A stretch of DNA of 64,000 nt from Hemibagrus wyckioides (GCF_019097595.1 NC_080720.1:18780352-18844351); one strand, 5' to 3'. Positions 12,116 through 24,306 are shown, numbered from the stretch's first letter. Program-made: numbers and translations. The notes: generated by a model from the letters alone, not told the origin.

Positions 12116-12180
12116 CTGATGCAGTACACAGTAAAATGAAGCAACGTTTCTCCACGACCCTGGTGCTACATGAAACAACA
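12005..12180. repeat. Dispersed repeat split by a long (TA)n tract
   Basis: Flanks agaagcttttattgtcattt and gctgatgcagtacacagtaa belong to one fish repeat, partly duplicated at 10795. An uninterrupted TA tract of about 87 bp (12028-12114) lies between them. The tract makes isoleucine-tyrosine open frames on both strands, which are not genes. Confidence 0.75.
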
Positions 12181-12394
12181 CACAATCATTTTTAAATGAT
12201 CATTTTGTTCAAAGAATGAAAACGTTTATCCAATGCCAGCTGACCCTCTGTGAAAAACTGATTACCCTTTGGTTACTCAATCAGCCAATTAGCCATATTT
12301 AATCGATAATTAGGTTCAGTAAGATTAGACATGCTCAGGCTTGATTACTGCCATCCCTGCTGAATCTAAACCCTATTGAAACAGAACCGTTTCA

Positions 12395-12540
12395 GCTAAT
12401 GTCTGGAAAAAAGTCTGGAAAGTGTTTTAGAGGCTTTTTCTAAGGCATTGTGATTTCAACAAATTACAGTCAGAGCCATTATCTACAAATAGATTAAACT
12501 TGGAACAGTTGTGAATCTTCCTAGAATGATGTTGGATAAT
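12395..12540 (+). mobile_element. Tc1-like transposase N-terminal relic
   Basis: The plus-strand translation of 12470-12535 with one stop reads QITVRAIIYK, stop, then KLGTVVNLPRM, which fits the second helix-turn-helix of a Tc1 transposase (consensus ...YKWRKLGTVVNLPRSGRP). Preceding DNA (agtctggaaagtgttttaga) is the usual lead-in. Heavily decayed; no termini found. Confidence 0.55.
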
Positions 12541-12761
12541 CTTTTTTGACATACTGTGGGCTAAAACTAAATGAGTGGATTTTTGATGTTTTTATATAAT
12601 ATTTTATTTTTCTATGTTATGAACTCCTCCAATCTTAGAAGAAACATCAGTGCACCCGTATTACATCATCTTTGCATCACTGAGGAGCTACAGGGAATGG
12701 CATGAACATGGACATGGATAAGAGCCAGGCAAAGGGAATTTTAAGAATATTCCACTCTCAA

Positions 12762-12779
12762 TGCTGCCATCTAGTGACC
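12762..12779 (-). promoter_or_regulatory. CTCF-like motif
   Basis: On the minus strand it reads GGTCACTAGATGGCAGCA, a close match to the vertebrate CTCF core CCAC(T/C)AG(A/G)TGGCAG with the first C changed to T. It is about 8.6 kb beyond the 3' end of sp7. Motif match only; binding is not shown. Confidence 0.35.
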
Positions 12780-12839
12780 ATAAGTGAGATTTTCCGTAAC
12801 GGCTGACCAATAGATCGGACACTTGAATGCGTTTTATAA

Positions 12840-13315
12840 CAGGATTAAGTATGTGAATAAGCTAACTGGCAGTTATTTGATATAGAGATATTTTATATGA
12901 TATATTATATAATATGATGAACAGAAAGGGGGTCAGCATTTTACTTCTATACTCTGATGTAATGAAGCAATGTATCGATTATGTTAAAATAATTTTTGAT
13001 TGAGATGTTATCAAAATACGAGTTTACTTTATTTAGTGTTTACTTCAAGTAGGCTGATAAATAATGTCATTCAAATATGACACATTAGAGGATAAAAAAA
13101 GCCCCATTACATATAATTCCAGCATGTCCAGTCACCCTTACAATTATTTTAAAAAATGACAATAATTACAGTTTTCACTCAAACAAACATTTATTTTTGC
13201 TGTAACAAAACATCAAGAAAAAACAAACAAACAATAAAAATACATTCTCATCAGAACTACTTTTTTAAACCATAGTTTAAAATTTTCTCCAAAACATTTA
13301 GCATCACCATCCACT
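12840..13315. other. AT-rich spacer
   Basis: Very AT-rich sequence with no open frame, repeat family or motif I can name. Confidence 0.5.
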
Positions 13316-13872
13316 GCATTAGGAACACATGTACACCTGCACATTCATGCAATTGTCCAATCAGTCAGTCATATTACTGCAGCAGAATAAAAAAGCAGAT
13401 AAAGGTTTAAGAGCTTCAGTCAATGTTCACAAACCATTCGTCAAACATCAGAATGGAGTACAGTGACACTCAGTACAAGTTCACCGAAGCTGTAACAGGA
13501 ACCTGATGTGGTTTTTTGCTGTTGTAGCCTATCCACCTCAAAGTTTCATATTTTGTGCATTCTGAGATGCTTTCTGCTCACTGTGGTTGTGAAGGCTGGT
13601 TATTTGAGTTACTGTAGCTTGAAACATTCTGGCCATTCTTCTCTGAACGCTCTTCAACATAACATTTCAACCTACTGAATCGCCTTCATTACCAATCTGT
13701 ATAAATTCTAGAGACAGTTGTGTGTGAAAGTCCCAGTTTCTGAAATCCAGCCTGTCAAAGTCACTAAAATCATATTTTCTCCTATTTTAATGTCTGATGT
13801 TACATTAACTAAAGCTCTTTCTGACCTGTATCTGCATGACTTTATGCATTGTGCTGCTGCCACATAATTCAC
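13316..13872. mobile_element. Tc1-like internally inverted relic, copy B
   Basis: Starts attaggaacacatgtacacc and ends with the arm ctgacctgtatctgcatgac, then ttatgcattgtgctgctgcc. The two arms are ends of the same Tc1 family, and the middle (about 13600-13690) is the minus-strand transposase fragment also seen in copy A at 8839-9170. Shared breakpoints with copy A suggest that this rearranged form itself was copied. Confidence 0.65.
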
Positions 13873-14079
13873 AAATTATGAATAAGATATTATTGACATG
13901 TCTAAGGACTGTCATTCTTTCCAGGATGGGTAATTAAAAGAGTGCTGATCATTTTGAAATGGGTGGAAATAACTATACTAATGAAACTTTTTTGTCTTTA
14001 ATAATTAAAAACATTTTTACTTAAATCTCGAGAATGCCCCAGTATGTTTAAGCTTAAAATATTGCTTATTGCATGTATT

Positions 14080-14231
14080 ATTCTTTTTTGGTTTTAATAT
14101 TTTTATTGAATTTTGCAGTATAATGTACATATACATAGCATTTAACAATCCCCCAGCCCTTACTAACAAAACCCTAGAGTAGCGCTCCATTAATGCTGCC
14201 CATTCATTCTGATGAGAATTACAGGTGTTGT

Positions 14232-14283
<52 letters not shown>

Positions 14284-14540
14284 ATTTAAATAAAATAAAA
14301 TAAAATAAAATAAAATAAAATAAAATAAAATAAAATAAAATAAAATAAAATAAAATAAAATAAATATAATGGGAGGGATCAATAATGATTATTTAAAATG
14401 GTCTACATAATCAATGAAAGGGTGCCACATCTTAAAAGACTTCCCCCCGATCCTCTTAATGAATACCTAATCTTTTCAAGGTAGAGACAAGTTGTCATTT
14501 CTCTAATCCATTGAATATGTGTGGGTGGGAGGGGATCCTG
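14080..14540 (-). mobile_element. 5'-truncated LINE-1 element, end of ORF2 and 3' UTR
   Basis: On the minus strand, 14390-14520 translates with frame slips to WIREMTTCLYLEKIRYSLRG followed by FKMWHPFIDYVDHF, which is the C-terminal end of a fish L1 ORF2 protein. The 3' UTR continues leftward to about 14080, where ttgaattttgcagtataatg marks repeat-like sequence. It contains the AAAT and AAATA microsatellites at 14232-14364. Only a small 3' stub of the LINE remains. Confidence 0.55.
14232..14364. repeat. (AAAT)n plus (AAATA)n compound microsatellite
   Basis: About 13 AAAT units followed by about 15 AAATA units inside the LINE-1 3' UTR. It causes a spurious leucine/phenylalanine/tyrosine-rich open frame on the minus strand. 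Confidence 0.95.
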
Positions 14541-15085
14541 TATTATTCCTTTTTTTTTTACACATCAGTGTTTACTCATTTTCAGGAATACTTATGGAGG
14601 CAACTGCATTTGAAATAAATATAATTGCTCCATATTAGAATTACAACTTTCATTAATCACCTTCAATTCACAGCTAAAGTACACTGTTGATTTTTGATAG
14701 AATATTTTATATATCATTATGGGTTTAGACATAAATCTATGGGCGGATCATCTATACCTGTACTTCATTTATAGTGTGCTGTATTGAGGTCCAGTGCTTT
14801 CCACGTCCTTCATATTGTAATGCTGTCTTCTGTCTACATAATCACACCAGCACCCAGGAACCACTGTGTATACTTAATGCTGTTGTTTTTCTAGGCCACA
14901 GTCGTCTGTTCCTGTACCCCTGGGTGCACCATTTTACTCTGTCATACTAATGCCTTCAATGTGATGACTTGGTGAAAACACTCAGTGTCTTTTGGGAATT
15001 ATGAATGTAGCTGCCACTGCTGAATGACTTGCTCTTCGAACCACCGCTTTGGGCAGGATATTTCATCAGCTCTCCATTCAGCGCT

Positions 15086-15112
15086 ACACACACACACACA
15101 CACACACACACA
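15086..15112. repeat. (CA)n microsatellite
   Basis: About 13 CA units, at the edge of the GC-rich block that follows. Confidence 0.9.
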
Positions 15113-15119
15113 AGCGCGC

Positions 15120-15570
15120 GAGCATCGTTTGTTTCCTCTTGACTTGGCCCTCGTCTGTAGATTCGATTCTGCGGCTTCGCACTGCAGCCAAAATCATCAG
15201 CAGATTCTGGGTATCTTATAAGAAATGGAGTAAAGTTATATGAACAATTTTTTCCTTCCACCCCCGCTCCCCGATCCGCCGTGTTTCCTTTTTTGTGTGT
15301 GTTTTGATCCGGGCTCTCGCGGCGGGCTGCTCTGCGGTGAGGCGCGGACTGGAGTGGCGCTGCCGGCGTGTTATTTTTGGCGGCATCGGCGGTTGGTGGC
15401 TCTCGGGGAAGATGGAGTGCAGCTCTCCGGCTCCAAAACCCAGGAGCCTGTTTAAGGGATTTCTCGTCCCAGAGACAATCACTCTGTAATGATCAGAGTC
15501 ATTATGTGCTCGCGCTAAACGTGGGTCGAGCTCTGTGCGCCGGGTTAATTGCAGCGGCCCTGGAGAAGAC
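15120..15570. other. GC- and CpG-rich block without a recognisable gene
   Basis: In an AT-rich neighbourhood, 15240-15560 is rich in CpG (gctctcgcggcgggctgctc; cggcgtgttatttttggcgg; gcatcggcggttggtggctc). Overlapping open frames of 64-118 codons exist on both strands, but none has a protein motif or a splice pattern I recognise. It could be a CpG-island promoter for an unrecognised or noncoding transcript, or a conserved regulatory element. About 5.8 kb beyond the sp7 stop codon. Confidence 0.4.
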
Positions 15571-15599
15571 ATGCTGATTACTATGGAGACTCACGAGCC

Positions 15600-17325
15600 C
15601 AAATAAAATCCCATTAAAATCTGCAAAACACACACAGGATGTATTTGTAACATTTCGTATATGTACTTAAGTTTCACATATAAATGGGTTTTAGCCTCTT
15701 CAGACACAGCACACACGCTTTTCTTCCACAAAGTGGAATTAAGGCCTAGGACATGTTTGTTTTTTATTTTTCCCCAAATCCATTTATTTGGAAATATTTG
15801 TATTGGTTTGAGATATATGTTAACTTTCCCAGAGACATTTGTTTTCATTATTTCCATCTGATTTCCTCCACGATTAATTTAATTTCACATACCGATTCTT
15901 CCATGCAACTGGTTGGTGGATTACTGGACACAACATTTTTAATGTCTCTGGACAGTTAAGCGACATGGAAGAGAAGTCTGGAAGTCCACTGGCAGCCAGT
16001 GGCTGAAATATAAAGCATTGTTTTTTTTGTTTTGTTAAACCCCCATAATAAATTCTGTTTTAGCAGCACAACACTTAACACAATGAGCACAACACAAGCG
16101 ACACTACATGTACAAACTTTATTTAAGCTATTAAAAGCTATTTTAAAGGTGTGGGTCTGGACGATTTATCACATGCGCACTGGCTTCCTATAGTATTAGA
16201 GCGACATCCAGGTAACAATTAAAAGTAAAGGGATAAAATTAGTTAGTCATAAAAATAAAGTTTTCTTTTCAGAAACTTCACTCTGAACTTCATCGTTGTT
16301 TTGATGTGAATTAACATTTTTATAAACTATTCACATGTGTCCAAGACTGGAGGTGTTAATCCATCACTGGGGTTTATGCTGCATATTCATTTTACTCAAA
16401 GGGGGAGAAGTATTTAAAATAAACACAAAGCTTGTGGTTTCTCGTTCAGTGTTACAGCGCACATCGACCATGTCAGCTGTCTGAGCTGAGGCTCCCTCTC
16501 TTTATTAGGAGCACCAGTGGGTTTTGTGCAGCGTAAGACATTTTTCCTCTTCCCATTACTACACATCATCCACAAGACTGCGAGAGGTTCTTTAACTATT
16601 TTGTTGATAAAATAAGAGAAAAAAACAATACTAGTTTATATGTTTATTTTCAGCGCTGAACACGTGTAACGATGGTTGTATGTTTGTGTGCGTCAGTGTG
16701 TGCGCATAGTAGCAGATTCGCGTGTGTTTTGGATGCGTGTGCGTGTGTATATGTATGTGTGTGCGTGTGTTTGTGCTCACCCACAAAGATATTTCAATTT
16801 GGGCAGGATATTAAAGAAGCATGGAGTGGCAGTAGCCCGGTGTCTGCCAATAGCTTGGTTTGGGGGTGTTGCGGCCGTGACTGTAGGGGGGAGGAAGAGG
16901 GGGGAGCGGCTCATGGTCAGAGCCCCCGCCGGACACACTGGCGCCTCTTTCTGGAGGACTTCTGAACCACCACACTCCTCCGCCAGAACCCTGCCAGCCC
17001 TCTGGAAACCCGACTCAAATCACTCACTTTTAACATCTCTCTCTCTCTCTCTAAATCCTATTCCACGTTTTTCAGTAAATCTTATTCCCATTTTATTCAC
17101 TTCTGTAGGCTATATTGTATTTAACTTTCTTTTTTTCTTTTTATTCCACTTATGCTACCATACGTCTGTCAGGGCTATGCAATTTAATACATAACTGACT
17201 CTCAACCGAGTCATTTTATTTTATTATCTTTATTACTGCCTACATTTAGTTGAGGGTGCAAAACCAAAATACTGTATTTCTTTATTTATTATTTACTTTA
17301 GGCCATAATTACCTGCAAAAAAAAC

Positions 17326-17369
<44 letters not shown>

Positions 17370-17820
17370 TGTTGACATCGTGGACATGAGGATGATACTC
17401 TCTGGCACTTCATCATGATGACAGCATACCACAAACACCCCTTAATTCCCTGTCAACTCTTATTTCTCTTATAAAAGAAAATATTTTTAGCAACTGAGCA
17501 CTATGTTCTACTATTCTGTATTTTATATAATCAGTAAATAGCAAAATTGTGAATTTAAGGAATTAAGAAGAGGATGTCTATTTTGAAGTGTCACAGCTCA
17601 TTTCCTAAGCTTCCACTTTTTTTTCCTGGAAGCAATTTGTCATCCGGGGGACATTTAATAGGGAACATATTATCTTTTTACAGGGATATGGAGCCTGCCA
17701 CAGCCTGCCCACAGTTCCTATAAACAGAATTGGTCCATTTAGTGGTGTGTTTGATACATTTCAGAGCAGAAAGGAACTCAGTTACAGAAAGAGGCCTATA
17801 AAGGCTGCTATGAAAACCCT
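15600..17820. other. Gene-free interval with simple repeats
   Basis: Contains short GT-rich DNA (16680-16770), a (CT) run near 17038-17051 and a (TA) run near 17331-17357. Open frames here are by-products of the simple repeats. An AAGGTGTGG string (16147-16155) resembles a T-box or Runx half site, but a single short match proves nothing. Confidence 0.4.
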
Positions 17821-19740
17821 AGATAAGTATTGCTAAGCACCACCCGCTTGCCAATGCAGTTAACTTAAATAGACTAATGATGATCAATCTTATGTCTCTT
17901 TGTGGGGATGAAAATGCTCTTTCCTTTTTCTTCATCAGTGACCATCTGACCTTTCCTGACCTCTTGCAGTTCTTCAGGTCACTGATTTCTCCTCTCTTCC
18001 CCACCAGATACTTGTTAACCCCCCCAGCCAGAACCCCCAACCCCCCAAACAAAAATCTCACTCCCTTCCTCTAATACAGCCTGAAGGCAAAAGTTTACCT
18101 GCACTCATACCTGAGTTTTTCCGTTGACATGAATCACTCCCTCTCTTCAGGGCATGAGGAGGATTTATGACCTACTGCAAGCTCAATAGTTGAGGAAGGG
18201 CCATTGTTCCCACTCTTCCCCACTGTAAATGCAAAGTGGCTATTGACTTGTATCAGTGAATTCAAATAAGCTTTGTTTTAGGACCCTTTTGGGGAATGGT
18301 TGTCCCTAGGGTTCAGACACAACTTGATTGTCTTTTTCAAGCCTTTTTTTGCCTCCTCTTTTTTACACACTGTCTTGTCTCCATCTCCACTGAGTTCTCT
18401 CACATCCCTAAGTATATTTGTCTTTTTACTGGCTTACTTGAGGCACAGTTCTCTCCTATTTTTTTAAGGTCTTCGAACATAAAGTTTTAAAAATAAAACC
18501 AGGTTACCACCACCACAGGGGAGTATAAAAAGACAAAAATAATAGTCATGCTGGAGTGAAAAGCCACGGACCCTCCCCTACCCCCCATATCCCCCAAAAG
18601 ACACATACACACACGCGCGCGTGCACACCCCACCCAAACCCTCCGCCTGGGTCTTAAAAGCTGTGGACTCGACCACACGCCCACTTCAGACCTCCATAAA
18701 CATGTCAGACCCTGATGACAGACTCGGCCCCGGGACCAGCTGACCTCAACTTCAGCTCATTAGAGTCAGTAAATTAAAACCATACAGCCAGGGGAAGAGG
18801 GGAGGAGAGGTGCGGGAGGGAAGCACACTGTCACAAGAGCAGAATTTGTGTGTGTGTGTGTCATGGTACTGTGCATGTGGTTCTCTTAGAGTTTATACCT
18901 TATAAGTTGTGATTTACTATCAAATTTAACACACGTAAACTTACGCTGGATCAAAGTGTACAACAACATGCAACTGGTTGGTTTTCCTGACATTCTCTAT
19001 CATCACTGATCACGTCAGCACACATTCAAAAGATTTTTAGCAAAGGTTTAGATAAATTAGATTTAAGATCTTTCCAGACCCAGTGGGGGATAAAAAGCAT
19101 TGTGCAGTGACTCATTACAAAAGAAAAGATGATTACTTTATCCCAAGATTCCACTAAGTTGCAACAGAGCTCCCTGTATTTGGATTCCTGCAAACATTAG
19201 CACCAGAAAATTTTGTATTTGGTTTTTGAAGTCCGTTGCTAGCTCACTGCCACATGGGCAACCCACAATTCTGTAAACAGTATAGTGACCCAGCTTCCCT
19301 CTCCCTCCCTCCTCCTCCCATCTTCTCTCTTCTCTCGCTTCCCTTCTCTTCTCTTCTGTAGTCTCTTCCGCTGCCCAGCCCGTAGAAGTGCTGTGGAGTA
19401 ATTGTCCAGTAGCAGGGTTGGTGGGGGTAATTGGTGTATGCAGACAGCGGGGGAGGTTTAATTTTCTTCGACAGACCTTCAGTGGCGCTCTGTGAGACAC
19501 ATTGTGTCAACTGAGAGCCCTGCGTTGTTTGGGCTGCGAGAACTAATTAAAGCATTTGTTCAGCCATAAGATCGCAGAGGATGACAGACCAGAGTGGGAC
19601 AGGGCAAGAAGAGGAGTGGAGAGAGGGAGGATTGTGCTGGAAAAAAGAAAGAAAAGAAAAACAGACTTCAGGAAAAACTGACTGGGGAAATTCCAGAGAG
19701 AGGAAATAAAACATATGATAAGCACTCATAAATGTGATCA
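17821..19740. other. Low-repeat interval downstream of sp7, possible conserved noncoding DNA
   Basis: 18640-18800 and 19440-19565 are moderately GC-rich, free of simple repeats and carry homeobox-type cores (ctcattagagtc; agaactaattaaagca). No coding potential is visible. The texture fits vertebrate conserved noncoding elements, but conservation cannot be tested here. Confidence 0.3.
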
Positions 19741-19758
19741 CAGTTAGCCTAGTAAATT

Positions 19759-19793
<35 letters not shown>
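19759..19793. repeat. (ATC)n microsatellite
   Basis: About 11 CAT/ATC units without interruption. Confidence 0.95.
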
Positions 19794-20601
19794 GAATTAA
19801 GTTGTAACTACACAATACTTGAAGAAAAATAAGACTCATACTATGTAGTAAGCATATTCTCTGTTAATTTCTGACCTTAATAGGTTTATGTTTAATAAAT
19901 GATTTTACTATTCCAAAATCATTACACATATTAAATATAAAAACAATTCTTGAAAACGTATGAACAAAAAGTGCTTTATTGAGTGTACAATTATGACTTA
20001 GATAAGTGCTATGGTATTTTAATGTAATCATGATCAATACTATTAATGTTAACCTATTTAATTTAATTCAAACAAAGACTACGAGAAATCAAAAATAAAA
20101 AAATGTTAAGTAATAATTATCATGATGATTAACTACTCTTGACCACTTTTTAAACCACTATTAATCAAGCCGAGCTTCCTGAAATACAAAAATCACTGCC
20201 TTGTCTTGAATGGTAGGCTGTTAAGCACCACACAAACGTTAACTGGACAAGGCATCAAACCATAAATAATACCCCTATTTTTGTCATTGTCAGTTTTCTT
20301 GTAGACACATGTGGGAAATGTAGATAGTGCTATAATAAATGAAAATACAACAGGGAATTGAATTTCACTTAATTTAATTAAAAAGACATACAGTTAGCTG
20401 GGAATTCATAACTTGAGTTTCATATTTACAGACAGGTAAAAATAATTAAAATTAGACTTAAATTGACACTTCAGAAAAATCCACTTTAGTCCTTACAATT
20501 TGGCATTTAATATTCCACAAACAGAGGTCATACAACAGCCATCAAAACCTGAAAATAAACAGTGAAAAAAATAAATAAATAATTACATAAAATGCAAAAT
20601 C

Positions 20602-20607
20602 TTTATT
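20602..20607 (-). terminator. sp7: Candidate sp7 polyadenylation signal
   Basis: AATAAA on the minus strand, about 750 bases past the sp7 stop codon, within a longer aataaataaag context. Other candidates exist further on (for example near 19976), so the true 3' end is uncertain. Confidence 0.3.
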
Positions 20608-21354
20608 TATTCATGACTGGCTTTGCTTTCATTGAGTGTTTCCCATTTCCCATTTTAATGCCAGTAAAATGTAAGATTGTCTCTTGTTATTGTTCATAAT
20701 TTAAAGCATAAATAAAATTTAATGTAAATAGGAAATTAAATAAGACAAAAAAACAGCATTCAGATGGAATTCAAGGAAAATACTAAACTGTACATTGTAG
20801 TCCCTTTTTTTGCAGCTTCCACAGACCCATGAGCCCTGATCTGCTAGGGACATCTCAAAGAATTATTTTAATTTTAGAAATGATTGTGATTAAATAAGCA
20901 AAACTAGTCCCTTTCTTCTCATAAACAATGCACTTTCTGTAAAAAGAACTGGTGGTAATGTCCGTCACTGGATGCTGACAAAACCATGGTAAAAAAATGC
21001 ATCTTATCATATTTTAATAATAGCATCTAAAACATTTAAGATAGTGATCAGAAAGGACAAAGATAAAAAACAGCTTAAAATAACAAAAAAAAGCCTTGTC
21101 ATAGGCCTGACTAGGTTTGCATATCAAACAAAAGTTCATGTTAATGTCCCACACTTTCTTTTCACACACTGTTTCTTCATGTTCCACAGGAGAATATCTG
21201 TGATAGTGGTGCATTGTTTCCCTTTAGGGGCAACAAAATGTATTTAAAGAATATTAACAAAAAAAAATACTTATTCATTCTATTTTTTAAAATGCTGATT
21301 AGCACCGATTAGAACAGCAGCTTAATCTGAAGATCCTTTCCTCGGATACGGTGG

Positions 21355-24133
21355 TTATATCTCCAGCAGTCCACTACTGTTCTCTACTGGGTTTCCTGTG
21401 GTGTTCTTCTCCTCTCCATTAGTTGTATGCTCCTGCATGCCATTTCCTGGACCAGCTGGGGCCCCTTCACTTGGGTCTACAGACTCATCTGGGCCCCTTG
21501 GTTCTGATTCACTCTCTCCACTCCCAGCTTTTCCCTGCAGGCTGGCCTCAGAGTGGGTCTTCTGGTGCTTGCTGAGATGGTCACTGCGCGTGAACCGCTT
21601 GTTGCATAGCAGACACGTGAACTTTTTCTCACGTGTGTGTGTACGCACATGGCGCTCCAGCTCATCCGAGCGTGTGAACCGCTTTCCGCAGAAGAGCCAA
21701 TTGCACACAAAAGGTCGTTCACCTGTGTGCCAGCGCAGGTGGGCCTTGAGGTGTGAGGCCTTGCCATAGACCTTTCCGCAGCCGGGAATATGGCAGCTAT
21801 GTACAGGCTTTTTGCGCAGTGAGGCAGCAGATGCACCTAGACGCTCCAGCTCTTGGCAGTTGGGGCAGTCACAGGAGGACCTGCTGGTGGCAGAACTGCC
21901 GGTATATGCCCCAGAACCCCGAGCTGGCTTTAGGCCCATGGGGCTCTCAATGAGGCTGCCACTAGCTACTGGCTTGGGCTTGTACATGTCCTGTGGGAGC
22001 ATGTGCTGGGAGGACTGTAGGAGGTGTGAGGAGGAGCTGAGACCCACAGAAGGATATGGTGCTGGGTTGAGGGGAGTGAAGTCGGAGCTATAGCTTGACA
22101 TAGGAGGGCTAAGAGAAGCCTGAGGAGCCACAGGCTGCAGAGGGGCCTGGAGACCATCCGACTGGGTTTGGCCAGCACTTAGCCAGTTAGAGCTAGGGTG
22201 GACATCCCACCAGGAGGATGTGGCATTGGCAGGTGCAGTTGTGATACCAGGGTGAATGCCCGCCTTGTACCAAGAACCGTATGGGTGCGTCATGTCAAGT
22301 GAGGTGTAGACACTGGTCAGGCAGTCAGCTGTGGCATGTGCTTTGGTCACCAATAGTGAAGGATCCTGAGAGGCTGAGGAGGTTTGGAAAGTGGAGAAAG
22401 GGTTGTAGTCAGAAGTGTATGCTCCTGTGGGTGGAGGAGGGCTGCCGGTGGGGGTAAGCAGGCCTCCACTTGTACTGAATGAGCTGCTGTAAGAGTCTAC
22501 TAGGCCTTCACTGCTTCGGCCATTTTTTGGTGCCTGCAGTTCAGAAGTCATGCTGTAAGGTTTCTTTACTGATGCTGCACTTCCGGGTTTTCCAGGTGTA
22601 GCGGTGTCACGAACTGGACTGGTGTTGCCAAATTTGTTGCAGGTGGCGGTCAGCATTGCTAAAGGACTTGAGCCATAACGTGTTTCCTCCTATGAAAACA
22701 AACACACAAACAAACCAGCAATAAGATACACCTTTTTAGGGGCTGAGGCAGTTTTTGTTTTCTTTATTTTTGTTGCACAAATTGTAAAGATATTTATTTT
22801 ATGTCATCAATCAATCACTTTGCACACAAACTGAAATACAAATTGCAGACTTATGCAGTAAGCGGAAGTCTTGTCTGTTAGAGGCAAAAATATGCAAGAA
22901 CCTTTGCCTTAGTGATTTAAATGCCATCACACATACAATTCCTGTTAAACACGTTTGCCGTGTAATCACTAGTGCCAGAATAGTTAGACGTTGTTTTGAC
23001 GACACTTGCTCTTTATAGGCTTAGCCTTTTATTGTTTTGTCTATTACCCTGTCATGTGAATGAATAAGTACAATAGACAGGCTTTTGTGGGACCAGTTAC
23101 CAGACTGGATATAATGGTGATGAACAACTGAACAAAATGAGAAAATAAATGGTTAAATGTATAACCATAATAGGTATAGTTTGCTGTGTAATTGGTCATA
23201 TTAATTAGCACTGTCTGTCCTGTCACAGCAAGTTTGAAAGTATGTTTTTACTTTCCTTTTGTACAGTAGATCCGATTGACCAAATTGCAAGAGCTTGCAT
23301 ATTCAGTTATGTCTGATGATATCTGTAAATTAGCTAAAAATGTGTTTAAAAGAATGTTAAATCAGGCACCTATTCATCAAACTCTTACAACTGTTGTGTA
23401 AAGCAGGATGGAAAAATAGTGTAATCTAAAGAAGTGTAAACTTTCAATGCATTGTCCCATTTGAAGTGTTCATTCAGCACAACATCAGGACACTAGAGAA
23501 GTCAGGGTGAGCGAGGTTTTTTTTTTTTGCCGTTGAGACGCTAGAATACGAATATGAAACGTGTGCGCTGCAACGATATCACTGCAGAGCGCATGCGCTT
23601 GCGGTTCGCCTTGGCGCACGCTGCTGTCCCCGTTTCCAGGTTAACTACCATTACCATTAACCGCACTGCGTTTCCTTCACCAAAGCCATTACCGCGAGGG
23701 TTGATTTCCTATCCGTTTATAAAAATTATACATTAGAATATTTTGTTCTTCTAGATCCCCTGCGATCTCTAACCCCCAGAACAGATTTTTAAGACATTTT
23801 CACAGATTTAAACAGCTCAGCCTAATTTGCCATTTGCGTAAATCTTCTCGTTTCAGCACACGAAGCAAGAAACTAGTTTGCTGACAAGTTCACAAGTGCT
23901 CCATGTTTGTTCTATTCATGCTGGAAGTAAAGAAAGCATCGTAATGTTTGTATGGTATGTTAATACGGTATGTTAATAATGTGTCTGGCTCAGGCGCGCG
24001 CGCGCTATAGCAGCTGATTTACGTGTATAAGACAATTATCGCTAGACTTTTATTATAAACCCAGTCTTAACAGAGTTAGCATGCAGTGTCTTGTTGGTTT
24101 GACGTTACGTACCTCCAGAACCGATGCAGCCAT
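21355..24133 (-). CDS. sp7: Sp7/osterix zinc-finger transcription factor, two coding exons
   Basis: Master transcription factor of osteoblast differentiation, acting in the nucleus downstream of Runx2. Exon 1 is 24113-24133 (MAASVLE, donor GTACGT). Exon 2 is 21355-22689 (begins [21 protein letters not shown]). Together they give 451 residues. A methionine at 22656 is internal; the short first exon gives the known Sp7 N-terminus. The Ser/Pro/Thr-rich activation region fills about residues 10-270. The Buttonhead-type box CDCPNCQE is at about 280-287. Three C2H2 fingers follow: residues 306-328 (CHIPGC...HLKAHLRWH), 336-358 (CNWLFC...HVRTH) and 366-386 (CLLC...HQKTH), joined by TGERPF and TREKKF linkers. 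All zinc ligands are present. The tail is acidic and ends SSGLLEI. The three-finger cluster alone would suit any Sp/KLF protein, but the N-terminus fits Sp7. Confidence 0.96.
22690..24112 (-). other. sp7: sp7 intron 1 with a CpG-rich patch
   Basis: A GT-AG intron of 1,423 bp. 23540-23650 is CpG-rich (gcgcatgcgcttgcggttcg) in an AT-rich intron, and gcgcgcgcgcgctatagc follows near 23994. The palindromic GCGCATGCGC at 23589-23598 is an excellent NRF1-type site. This may be an alternative first-exon promoter, as mammals also have more than one Sp7 start; the latter is family knowledge, the former inference. Confidence 0.4.
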
Positions 24134-24300
24134 CCCTGAGAAGCAAATTCCAAAAGTTGACTCGGACACCGGGAGGTTAGCCTTAAAGACGCGTGGCCCG
24201 GGACAGTGTGTGAAGTAAAGCTCCGCTCCGAGCGCTGCGACTTCTATGTGGATTCAGAGACACGCCTCCTAATGACAGACTCCGTGTGCTTTGAAGTAGG
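24134..24300 (-). promoter_or_regulatory. sp7: sp7 5' UTR and proximal promoter
   Basis: GC-rich DNA upstream of the start codon with aggaggcgtg (minus strand, about 24254-24263), an Sp/KLF-type GC box, and ggcccgggacag-like CpG sequence near 24195. A (GA)n tract at 24307-24351 bounds it. No TATA box is evident. Confidence 0.4.
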
Positions 24301-24301
24301 C

Positions 24302-24306
<5 letters not shown>

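Noticed and set aside
12000..12185. Isoleucine-tyrosine repeat open frames on both strands
   Set aside because: They are translations of the long (TA)n tract.
15216..15572. 118-codon minus-strand open frame in the CpG-rich block
   Set aside because: High G+C makes long frames likely by chance; overlapping frames exist on the other strand and no domain or splice context supports it.
16676..17194. 172-codon plus-strand open frame
   Set aside because: It starts in a GT-rich simple sequence (VCVCVCV-type residues) and has no recognisable domain.
22639..22656. Start of sp7 at the internal methionine [10 protein letters not shown]
   Set aside because: A spliced first exon encoding MAASVLE with a good donor and an acceptor at 22690 gives the known full-length N-terminus; the internal start is kept only as a possible isoform.
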